Source of the DNA: Paracoccaceae bacterium
GTDB taxonomy: Bacteria; Pseudomonadota; Alphaproteobacteria; Rhodobacterales; Rhodobacteraceae
Length of the DNA stretch: 8,361 nt
NCBI GenBank assembly: GCA_009922885.1
Contig: RFUP01000084.1
Coordinates: 1-8,361 of the forward strand
Direction of reading: 5' to 3'
Every line of letters starts with the position of its first letter. The first letter of the stretch is position 1. Positions 1 to 6,358 of the stretch are shown here, piece by piece. The position numbers were made by a program, and so were the translations under genes. Under the pieces are notes generated by a model, which saw only the letters and a list, made by a program, of their open reading frames with translations, ran no database searches and was not told the DNA's origin.

Positions 1-2
1 TG

Positions 3-890
3 GCACTAGCCGTCGCGACGATCGGTGTTCAGCTCGGCCTGTCATTCGAATTGTTCGCTCTTGAAGGACACCGCCTGTTCCCCACCGATCTGCCACTTCT
101 TGCAATCGTTCTTGGTGGAGTATTGTTCGGAACAGGTGCCGTTCTGACCCGAGGCTGTGCATCGCGTCTCACAGTTCTGGCCGCAGGCGGTAACCTCCGT
201 GCAGTAGTCGTTCTGGTCACGATGGCTATCGTCGCCCTGGCGACAATGAAGGGCGTTCTGGCCCCCCTCCGCACTTTCGCCGCCAGCTTCACCATTGCCA
301 ATCCGACGCTTGCAGTTCCGCCTGCAATCTTCGCCTTGGTGCTCTCAATTGGTGCCGGCGTTCTGGTGTGGAAAGCCCGGCTCGCCCTAACGCAAACCGT
401 ACTTGCGGCACTCCTAGGCGCACTTATTCCTGCAGCTTGGGTGGCAACGGGATGGGTTCTCTTGGACGAGTTCGATCCAATTCCAGTGGAAAGCCTTTCC
501 TTCACTGGCCCGATCGCGGACACGTTGTTCTGGATCGTTGCGGCAACGTCGATCCCGCCGAACTTCGGCATCTCGCTCTTCGGCGGAACCCTGGCAGGTG
601 CAGCGCTACTGGCCATGATCCGTAAAGAATTCGCATGGCAAAGCTTTGAAGAACCCTCTCAAATGGGGCGCTATCTACTTGGCGGTGCACTCATGGGCTT
701 TGGGGGTGTTCTGGCGGGTGGCTGCACCATCGGCGCAGGCCTTGCAGGTGTGCCCACGCTATCGGTTGCAGCAATCCTTGCCCTTGGCTCGATTTCCGCT
801 GGTGTCATCGGAGCTCACAAGCTTCTTAATGAAACTTCTCGTGGATCTTTCGGACGTTCCACCACACGGCCCCAACAACCAGCGGAGTGA
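3..890 (+). CDS. YeeE/YedE (TsuA-like) sulfur transport membrane protein, 5' truncated
   Basis: The reading frame is open from the left edge (position 3) to a TGA at 888-890, giving 295 residues of the C-terminal part; the true start lies outside the window. The protein is strongly hydrophobic with about eight membrane segments in an internal repeat. Each repeat has the family's Gly-rich segment ending in a cysteine: TRGCASR (Cys codon 156-158) and VLAGGCTIGAGLAG (Cys codon 723-725). In the YeeE/TsuA thiosulfate transporters such conserved cysteines line the path and relay thiosulfate into the cytoplasm by transient hydrogen bonds; other YeeE/YedE members are assigned to sulfur species more loosely, so the substrate here is inferred. 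The hydrophilic tail of about 20 residues after the last helix is encoded where the gene overlaps the convergent DUF3422 gene. The internal TTG at 51 is not believed to be the start, because family-like sequence continues upstream of it. Confidence 0.88.
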   Translation, partial: ALAVATIGVQLGLSFELFALEGHRLFPTDLPLLAIVLGGVLFGTGAVLTRGCASRLTVLAAGGNLRAVVVLVTMAIVALATMKGVLAPLRTFAASFTIANPTLAVPPAIFALVLSIGAGVLVWKARLALTQTVLAALLGALIPAAWVATGWVLLDEFDPIPVESLSFTGPIADTLFWIVAATSIPPNFGISLFGGTLAGAALLAMIRKEFAWQSFEEPSQMGRYLLGGALMGFGGVLAGGCTIGAGLAGVPTLSVAAILALGSISAGVIGAHKLLNETSRGSFGRSTTRPQQPAE

Positions 891-2118
891 CAAGGGCCAT
901 CAATAGTCCTTTGCTAAGACCCAAAGGCTCAGCAAGGGGATAGAGCAAGTACCCGGCAAGTGAGACGGCGTAATAGCTGATAGCGACGGTCGAAAGGCCC
1001 TCAACCGTTTTCTGAAGGCGAAGCTGCATATCAGCCCGCTGGTTCATGCTTTCCAAAAGAAGCTGGTTTTGAGCTGACCGCTCTACGTCGACACGGGTTC
1101 GAAGCAACTCCCCTGCCCTGATCGCACGATCCGACATGGCCCTCAGGCGGCTTTCGCTGGCCTTCACCGTTCTCATGGCAGGATCGTAACGGCGCATCAT
1201 GAACTCATGTAAAGTCTGCCGCCCGTCGAAACGGGTTTCACGCAAGACTTCAACGCGTTGATGAACAATTGCTTCGTACGCGGCTGTTGCGCCAAACCGA
1301 AACGAGGTCTGGACCCCAAGGTTCTCAAGTTCGGCAGAGACGGACAGAAGCCCCGCAAGAGTAAGCTCGGCAGACTTCTCATCGTCCTGCATGTCGGACA
1401 TCAACTGGGTCAGTTGTTTGTCGATTTGCCCCATCGCATTTCCGATTTCTCGAACGCGTGCAAAGCCCAGCATCGACATGGTCTTATAGGTCTCGATTTC
1501 GAGCATCCGCTGCACGATCCGCCCAATACGTCTCGCACCAGTCTGAGGAGCAACAAAAATGGCAAGTCGGATATGGCCCGCCGGATCAATGCGGAAATCG
1601 CCCGCGACAACTGCGGCCTCATCCAAGACGAACGATGCTGCCAGGCTTTCCGGAACAAACCATTCGTTCAGCCTTGTTGCGATTCCAGCGCGATCAACCA
1701 TTCCCTCAATGCGAGCAACGCTAGAGGTGATCCGAACCCCAGGGGCTGCCTGCAACCAATCCGCAGGAAACACCTCGAAATCGGCCGGATCAAAGGCACG
1801 CGTCGAAACACCTTCGCAAAACGTCGTGTAAGTCACGAATTCGGTGTGGCTTTCCCATTTCAGCAAATGACGCCCGATGCGGCCCGAGTAATGCGTTGCG
1901 CCGGGAGGCGGATGGGCAACGCCATGGCGATCCAACAGATCGGTCAGATGCTTTAGATCAGCCGCACGATCTCTCGCTGCTGCATTCTGCACTGGTTTGA
2001 AGGCGATATAACAAGCAGTGCTTGGCGTCGTTAGCGTGGGAAACGGGCGCGCGTGCAATTCGTTCGTGAGCGCATAGCGCAAAGGATGGTCCGAAATCGT
2101 GGTCAAAGATGTAGGCAC
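826..2118 (-). CDS. DUF3422 family membrane-anchored protein
   Basis: This 430-residue protein has the N-terminal HPLRYALTNELHARPFP stretch (residues 11-27) that marks the DUF3422 family, found mostly in proteobacteria and without an established function. Residues 1-200 look like a soluble alpha/beta domain. Residues 200-375 are largely helical and charged, ending in a conserved-looking block with MNQRADMQLRLQKTVEGLS. Two membrane helices follow at about 375-393 and 403-420, and the C-terminus is short and basic. No signal peptide is seen, so the large N-terminal part is probably cytoplasmic. The start is a GTG at 2116-2118, chosen because AAGGA lies 7 nt upstream and the family N-terminus begins right there. 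It is a single-gene unit, downstream of and on the same strand as pntB but separated from it by a strong terminator. Its last 65 bp overlap the 3' end of the convergent transporter gene. Cation transport or membrane stress roles are only guesses. Confidence 0.88.
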   Translation of the reverse strand: MPTSLTTISDHPLRYALTNELHARPFPTLTTPSTACYIAFKPVQNAAARDRAADLKHLTDLLDRHGVAHPPPGATHYSGRIGRHLLKWESHTEFVTYTTFCEGVSTRAFDPADFEVFPADWLQAAPGVRITSSVARIEGMVDRAGIATRLNEWFVPESLAASFVLDEAAVVAGDFRIDPAGHIRLAIFVAPQTGARRIGRIVQRMLEIETYKTMSMLGFARVREIGNAMGQIDKQLTQLMSDMQDDEKSAELTLAGLLSVSAELENLGVQTSFRFGATAAYEAIVHQRVEVLRETRFDGRQTLHEFMMRRYDPAMRTVKASESRLRAMSDRAIRAGELLRTRVDVERSAQNQLLLESMNQRADMQLRLQKTVEGLSTVAISYYAVSLAGYLLYPLAEPLGLSKGLLMALVTPLVVGAVWWNVRKIHEKFH

Positions 2119-2225
2119 GGCCCAATCCTTATTTGCTCGTCAGATTCCGCAATACATCTCTCAGAAATAAAGGCAAAGCCTTTTATATCAACGGGTTGCA
2201 AGAATACTACCGTATACAAACGCAA
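2119..2225 (-). promoter_or_regulatory. Leader and probable promoter region of the DUF3422 gene
   Basis: This noncoding stretch lies between the terminator behind pntB and the DUF3422 start. Read on the minus strand it is AT-rich and contains TATAAA near 2184-2189 as a possible -10, without a convincing -35 at standard spacing. A perfect 6-bp inverted repeat, AAAGGC-AAA-GCCTTT, lies at 2169-2183. The ribosome binding site AAGGA sits just before the GTG start at 2118. Because the preceding hairpin should stop pnt transcripts, this gene needs its own promoter, and this is the only space for it. The exact promoter cannot be fixed by eye. Confidence 0.4.
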
Positions 2226-2257
2226 GAGGCCCCGCCGCTATTCCGCGACGGGGCCTC
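2226..2257 (-). terminator. Hairpin terminator downstream of pntB
   Basis: GAGGCCCCG at 2226-2234 is a perfect inverted repeat of CGGGGCCTC at 2249-2257. The stem extends inward by three further pairs after one C-A mismatch, leaving a 6-nt loop (TATTCC). It lies 23 nt beyond the pntB stop. On the minus strand the stem is followed by the T-rich but imperfect TTGCGTTTGT, so it fits a Rho-independent terminator for the pntAB transcript with a weak U tract. Confidence 0.8.
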
Positions 2258-2280
2258 ATATTTCGTTATTCAAGCTAGGT

Positions 2281-3759
2281 TCAGCTCGGGATCTTCGTCA
2301 GTAGTTCGTCGAGAGACTTCTTCGCGTCGCCGTAGAACATGCGGGTGTTCTCTTTGTAGAACAGCGGGTTCTCAATGCCCGAATACCCCGTGCCCTGCCC
2401 GCGCTTGGAAACAAACACTTGCTTTGCTTTCCAGCACTCAAGAACCGGCATGCCTGCGATCGGGCTGTTCGGATCTTCCTGCGCCGCAGGGTTCACGATG
2501 TCGTTCGAGCCGATCACGATGGCAACATCCGTTTCCGGGAAGTCTTCGTTGATCTCGTCCATTTCGAGCACGATGTCATAGGGCACTTTCGCTTCCGCGA
2601 GCAGCACGTTCATGTGCCCCGGCAGACGACCCGCCACAGGGTGGATCGCGAAGCGGACGTTCTTGCCCTTGGCACGCAGGCGCTTGGTGAGTTCGGAAAC
2701 CGACTGCTGCGCCTGCGCCACTGCCATGCCGTAGCCCGGGATGATGATGACACTGTCAGCGTCTTCAAGAGCCGCAGCAACACCATCGGAGTCGATGGCA
2801 ACCTGCTCGCCGGTCACTTCCATGGCGGGGCCAGTCGTGTTGCCGAAGCCACCGAGGATCACCGATATGAAGGAACGGTTCATTGCCTTGCACATGATGT
2901 AAGACAGGATCGCACCGGAGGAACCCACGAGAGCACCCGTAACGATCAGCAGGTCGTTCGAAAGCGAGAAGCCGATCGCTGCTGCTGCCCAACCCGAGTA
3001 GCTGTTCAGCATCGACACCACCACAGGCATGTCGGCGCCGCCGATACCCATGATCAAGTGGTAGCCGATGAAGAAGGCCAAGAGGGACATGACGTAAAGC
3101 GTCCAGCTACCAGCGCCAGACATGTACATCACGAGAAGGATCACAGACAGGAGTGCTGCGCCCGCGTTCAGGATATGGCCGCCCGGCAGTTTCTTGGCTT
3201 TGCCGTCGACTTTGCCCGCAAGCTTGCCGAAGGCGATGACCGAACCCGTGAACGTCACGGCGCCGATGAACACGCCGAGGAAGACTTCGGCTTTGAGGAT
3301 GTTCAGTTCGACGGCCGTCTTGTGCGCCACTTTTTCTGCGAACCCGGCAATGCCCAGATCATGCAGAGCAGCCATCATGCCGACTTCATTAAGCGTCGGC
3401 GAAAGGCCAGCCTTCATCGCAGCAACTCGGCCCATTTCGATGTCGGCGTTGAAGCCGATGAAAACAGCAGCCAAGCCCACGAAGGAGTGCAGAGCCGCCA
3501 CGAGTTGCGGCATCTCGGTCATTTCGACTTTTGCGGCCAGATACTTACCCGCAAAAGCACCTGCCGCGATCATCACGACGACGACAAGATAATTGCCCAT
3601 GCCGGGGCCAAAAACCGTAGCGGCCACGGCCAAAGCCATACCGACGATCCCGTACCAAACGGCGCGCTTTGCGCTTTCCTGCCCCGAAAGACCGCCAAGC
3701 GACAGGATGAAAAGGATTGCGGCTGCGATATAGGCCGCGGCAACGATTCCGATGCTCAT
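2281..3759 (-). CDS. pntB: NAD(P)+ transhydrogenase subunit beta (PntB)
   Basis: PntB forms most of the membrane proton channel (domain II) and the NADP(H)-binding domain III of the proton-translocating transhydrogenase, which reduces NADP+ with NADH at the expense of the proton gradient. About nine membrane helices occupy the first ~315 residues. The C-terminal domain shows the NADP-site motif GYGMAVAQAQ, then FAIHPVAGRLPGHMNVLLAE, IGSNDIVNPAA and the KRGQGTGYSGIENPLF loop. The start was placed at the ATG at 3757-3759 (492 residues) rather than two codons upstream: AAGGAGG lies 7 nt before it but only 1 nt before the earlier ATG. With this start the conserved channel histidine in ALHSFVG is residue 91, the same number as in E. 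coli PntB. Compared with E. coli it has about 34 extra residues between helix GFN (about 105) and EVFLGVFIGAV. The Shine-Dalgarno overlaps the pntA TAA, so the two genes are one operon and probably translationally coupled. Confidence 0.97.
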   Translation of the reverse strand: MSIGIVAAAYIAAAILFILSLGGLSGQESAKRAVWYGIVGMALAVAATVFGPGMGNYLVVVVMIAAGAFAGKYLAAKVEMTEMPQLVAALHSFVGLAAVFIGFNADIEMGRVAAMKAGLSPTLNEVGMMAALHDLGIAGFAEKVAHKTAVELNILKAEVFLGVFIGAVTFTGSVIAFGKLAGKVDGKAKKLPGGHILNAGAALLSVILLVMYMSGAGSWTLYVMSLLAFFIGYHLIMGIGGADMPVVVSMLNSYSGWAAAAIGFSLSNDLLIVTGALVGSSGAILSYIMCKAMNRSFISVILGGFGNTTGPAMEVTGEQVAIDSDGVAAALEDADSVIIIPGYGMAVAQAQQSVSELTKRLRAKGKNVRFAIHPVAGRLPGHMNVLLAEAKVPYDIVLEMDEINEDFPETDVAIVIGSNDIVNPAAQEDPNSPIAGMPVLECWKAKQVFVSKRGQGTGYSGIENPLFYKENTRMFYGDAKKSLDELLTKIPS

Positions 3760-3771
3760 TTCCATGCCTCC

Positions 3772-5346
3772 TTACGACTTCTGGAACATAGCAAGCATCC
3801 TGCGTGTCACGAGGAAGCCGCCGACGATGTTGACCGTTGCGATCAAGACAGAGATCGCAGCCAGAACGACCACGATGAAGCTGCCGGAGCCGACCTGCAG
3901 CAACGCACCAAGGATGATGATCCCCGAAATGGCGTTGGTAACGGCCATGAGAGGCGTGTGCAGCGAGTGGGAAACGTTCCAGATCACCTGGAAGCCCACG
4001 AAGCAGGCAAGTGCGAACACAATGAAGTGTGCCATGAAGCTTTCAGGCGCAACCGAGCCCACGAGGAGCATCAGAACGGTGCCGATGCCAAGCAGCATGA
4101 CTTGACTACGGGTTTGCGCCTTGAAGGCCGCAACTTCCTTGGCGCGCTTTTCTTCCGGCGTCAGTTCCTTGGCCTTTTCCTTCGGCTTCTGGGCTGCGAT
4201 GGCCTGAACTTTCGGCGGCGGCGGCGGGAAGGTAACCGCTTTCTGGTGGGCGATCGTCGCGCCACGGATCACGTCATCTTCCATGTTATGAACGACTTGG
4301 CCATCTTTGCCGGGGGTCAAGTCAGTCATCATGTGACGGATGTTCGTCGAATAGAGCGTGGACGCTTGCGATGCCATCCGGCTCGGGAAATCCGTGTACC
4401 CAACGATGGTTACGCCGTTATCCGTCACGATCTTCTGGTCCATGACGGTGAGTTTGCAGTTGCCGCCGCGTTCCGCCGCAAGGTCAACGATAACCGAACC
4501 CGGCTTCATCGCCGCGACCATGTCGGGTGTCCAGAGTTCGGGCGCATCCCGGTTCGGGATCAGAGCCGTCGTGATAACGATGTCAATTTCCGGTGCCAAC
4601 TCGCGGAATTTCTTGAGTTGAGCTTCGCGGAACTCGGGCGATGACGGCGCGGCATAGCCACCCGTTGCGGCACCATCCTGCTGCTGCTCTTCGAAATCGA
4701 GATAAACGAATTGCGCGCCCATGGACTCGACCTGCTCTGCCACTTCGGGGCGCACGTCGAATGCGTATGTGATCGCACCGAGGGAGGTTGCGGTACCGAT
4801 TGCGGCCAGACCAGCCACACCAGCGCCAACCACAAGCACTTTCGCCGGGGGAACTTTACCCGCAGCGGTCACCTGACCAGTGAAGAAGCGGCCGAAATTA
4901 TTGCCTGCTTCGATCACGGCGCGGTAGCCCGCGATATTCGCCATCGAAGACAGAGCATCCATCTTCTGGGCACGGCTGATACGCGGAACCATATCCATCG
5001 CGATCACCGAGGCCCCCTTCGAAGCCGAAAGCTCCATCAGGTCTTTATTGGCAGCCGGATAGAAGAAGGAGATCAAAAGCTGCCCTTCTTTCAGGCGTTT
5101 TGCTTCTTCGGTGCTCGGCGGGCGCACCTTTGCAACGATATCCGCCGCTTTCCAGAGCGCCGCAGCGGTCTTGACCACTTCCACGCCTGCTGCAGCGTAT
5201 GCCGCGTCCGAGAACCCTGCAGCAGCACCGGCTCCCGCTTCGATGGCGCACGAATACCCGAGCTTTTGTAGTTGAAGCGCGCTATCCGGTGTCATTGCCA
5301 CCCGATTTTCGCCTTCGAAGATTTCCTTCGGCGTTCCGATCTTCAC
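3772..5346 (-). CDS. pntA: NAD(P)+ transhydrogenase subunit alpha, fused PntA
   Basis: PntA carries the NAD(H)-binding domain I and the first membrane helices of the transhydrogenase. The Rossmann motif GAGVAG is at about residues 174-179, followed by the FDVRPEV strand end, a GGYA mobile-loop region near 230 and RDAPELW near 266. A proline run and a charged Lys/Glu-rich linker (about 373-412) lead to four C-terminal membrane helices with the conserved HSLHTPLMAVTNAISG. The alpha subunit is the single-chain form, not split into PntAA/PntAB as in Rhodospirillum rubrum. The longest frame starts at an ATG at 5361, but the GTG at 5344-5346 is preferred. GGGGGAG lies 6 nt before it, and it gives MKIGTPKE, matching the usual family N-terminus (E. 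coli MRIGIPRE). The earlier ATG has no well-placed ribosome binding site. The resulting protein is 524 residues, close to the 510 of E. coli. Confidence 0.96.
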   Translation of the reverse strand: MKIGTPKEIFEGENRVAMTPDSALQLQKLGYSCAIEAGAGAAAGFSDAAYAAAGVEVVKTAAALWKAADIVAKVRPPSTEEAKRLKEGQLLISFFYPAANKDLMELSASKGASVIAMDMVPRISRAQKMDALSSMANIAGYRAVIEAGNNFGRFFTGQVTAAGKVPPAKVLVVGAGVAGLAAIGTATSLGAITYAFDVRPEVAEQVESMGAQFVYLDFEEQQQDGAATGGYAAPSSPEFREAQLKKFRELAPEIDIVITTALIPNRDAPELWTPDMVAAMKPGSVIVDLAAERGGNCKLTVMDQKIVTDNGVTIVGYTDFPSRMASQASTLYSTNIRHMMTDLTPGKDGQVVHNMEDDVIRGATIAHQKAVTFPPPPPKVQAIAAQKPKEKAKELTPEEKRAKEVAAFKAQTRSQVMLLGIGTVLMLLVGSVAPESFMAHFIVFALACFVGFQVIWNVSHSLHTPLMAVTNAISGIIILGALLQVGSGSFIVVVLAAISVLIATVNIVGGFLVTRRMLAMFQKS

Positions 5347-5484
5347 CGTGGACTCCCCCATTGTTTGTTACGTTGAGCTTCCCCCGCTATGGACCGACTG
5401 GCCTTGGGCGAAGCGATTCCTCATTGGTCGCGCAATTTTGTTTCACAAACCCGTCGCATCGGATGCACGTATTGCCGCTTCCTG
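5347..5484 (-). promoter_or_regulatory. Leader and probable promoter region of pntAB
   Basis: This 138-nt gap lies between the methyltransferase stop and the pntA GTG start. It holds the pntA ribosome binding site GGGGGAG at 5353-5359 and two short palindromic elements. These are TTTGT-TTC-ACAAA at 5437-5449 and GCATC-G-GATGC at 5456-5466, placed where an operator or promoter could sit. No clear terminator is seen behind the methyltransferase gene, so read-through from the upstream sulfur-type operon is possible. No promoter with good -35/-10 matches was recognised. Confidence 0.35.
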
Positions 5485-5934
5485 TCAAATCCATCGCCGC
5501 GTTTTTTGGCAATAGCGCGCGAAATCCGCGCGGAACTTTTGTCGCAGGCGGTTTTCTTCGGGCACGACGAAGCGCTTTTCGAGAACGAAAAGTAGGAGGG
5601 GCACGAGGACGAGAGACAAAACGGCGTCAAAATAGAGCACCAGACCGGCCAGAATCAGCACATCCCCGAGGTAGATCGGATTTCTGGACCTGCTGAAGAT
5701 CCCAGACTGCACCAAATGGGCTGCGTCCTTATGGGGAATAAAGGTCGTGCGTTGGCGCCGCATCTCATAGACAGCCAGCAGCGCCAGAAGCAGGCCCCCG
5801 CCAACCAAGATACCTGCCAGAAAACGCGTTGGCGCAGAGTCCAGCGACAAGCCGAGATCAAGGATATCAGCCTGAAACTTCGCTATGATCGCGAAAGACA
5901 GCAGCCAAACCGGCGGAATATCCAGCCACTTCAC
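5485..5934 (-). CDS. Small membrane methyltransferase, isoprenylcysteine carboxyl / phospholipid methyltransferase-like
   Basis: This 149-residue integral membrane protein has four predicted helices (about 7-22, 36-56, 88-103 and 104-120). It has the signature of the ICMT/PEMT-type membrane methyltransferases: HLVQSGIFSRSRNPIYLG around residues 73-90, then EENRLRQKFRADFARYCQKTRRW at the C-terminus, where family members bind S-adenosylmethionine. The acceptor substrate cannot be read from the sequence; bacterial members methylate lipids, thiols or other small molecules. The frame is open for another 65 codons upstream, but that part lies within the rhodanese gene. The GTG at 5932-5934 is chosen because GGAG lies 7 nt before it and the protein then begins with its first helix. 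The start is 4 nt after the rhodanese TGA, so translation is probably coupled. It is the last gene of the three-gene operon. Confidence 0.85.
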   Translation of the reverse strand: MKWLDIPPVWLLSFAIIAKFQADILDLGLSLDSAPTRFLAGILVGGGLLLALLAVYEMRRQRTTFIPHKDAAHLVQSGIFSRSRNPIYLGDVLILAGLVLYFDAVLSLVLVPLLLFVLEKRFVVPEENRLRQKFRADFARYCQKTRRWI

Positions 5935-5938
5935 GATG

Positions 5939-6358
5939 TCACTCCGGCTTCCATGCGGCCTCTGCGGCCCAACCTTTGATGCCCCCTTGCAGCACGACGA
6001 CATTTTCTCGCCCCAAAAGGCGCGCCGCAAAGGTGGCCTGCGAAGAGAGGCTCCCTGTGTTGCAGTATAGAATAACCAAACCGGTTTCCGGAAGCTCCTC
6101 CAGCCGCGACGGAATTTCGCGCCATTCAATGTTCAACGCGCCGGGAATGTGACCCGCAGCATACTGTTCGGCATCCCGGGTATCGATGATGGTCGAGCTC
6201 CGGAACACCGTCTCGTCAAGTTGCTGCGGAAGGAGAATACCCGCCTCGTAGGTGGCAAACCCCATGTAGTCCTGCACAGCCTCGCGCAGGGTTTCATCGG
6301 CACGCACCGGGGAAACCAGAGCAACGGCAACCGCGCAACTTAAGATCAGGGTTCTCAT
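5939..6358 (-). CDS. Periplasmic rhodanese-domain protein
   Basis: This is a 139-residue single-domain rhodanese. MRTLILSCAVAVALVSPVRA looks like a cleavable signal peptide with an AxA-like site (V-R-A before DET), so the mature protein should be periplasmic. The rhodanese fold is marked by the IIDTRDAEQYAAGHIPGALNIEW segment (about 57-79), the active-site loop beginning at Cys99 (YCNTGSLSSQA) and the closing VVVLQGGIKGW strand-turn. Cys99 would carry a persulfide during sulfane-sulfur transfer. The loop is CNTGSLS rather than the classic CxxGxR, so it lacks the usual loop arginine; donor and acceptor are unknown. The gene starts with an ATGA overlap on the stop of the preceding MBL-fold gene and is followed 4 nt later by the methyltransferase. 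All three genes are thus tightly coupled, and the rhodanese probably works with the periplasmic MBL protein. Confidence 0.9.
   Translation of the reverse strand: MRTLILSCAVAVALVSPVRADETLREAVQDYMGFATYEAGILLPQQLDETVFRSSTIIDTRDAEQYAAGHIPGALNIEWREIPSRLEELPETGLVILYCNTGSLSSQATFAARLLGRENVVVLQGGIKGWAAEAAWKPE

Noticed and set aside
29..616. A 195-codon minus-strand frame opposite the transporter
   Set aside because: It has a Ser/Ala/Arg/Thr-rich composition typical of an antisense frame, no motif, and lies opposite a clear YeeE/YedE sequence.
1258..1956. A 232-codon plus-strand frame
   Set aside because: It is antisense to the DUF3422 gene, has a low-complexity Arg/Asn/Pro composition and no family motif; it is a shadow of the real gene.
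2226..2257. The GC-rich hairpin as a mobile-element end or attachment site
   Set aside because: There is one copy, no flanking direct repeat, no transposase or integrase; its place 23 nt after pntB fits a terminator.
2419..4644. A 741-codon open frame on the plus strand
   Set aside because: It lies entirely antisense to the highly conserved pntB and pntA genes, is very rich in His, Asp and Arg as expected of a mirror frame, and has no recognisable domain or ribosome binding site.
5935..6129. N-terminal extension of the methyltransferase frame
   Set aside because: It overlaps the rhodanese coding region in another frame and is Arg-rich and not membrane-like; a GTG with a good ribosome binding site exists right after the rhodanese stop.
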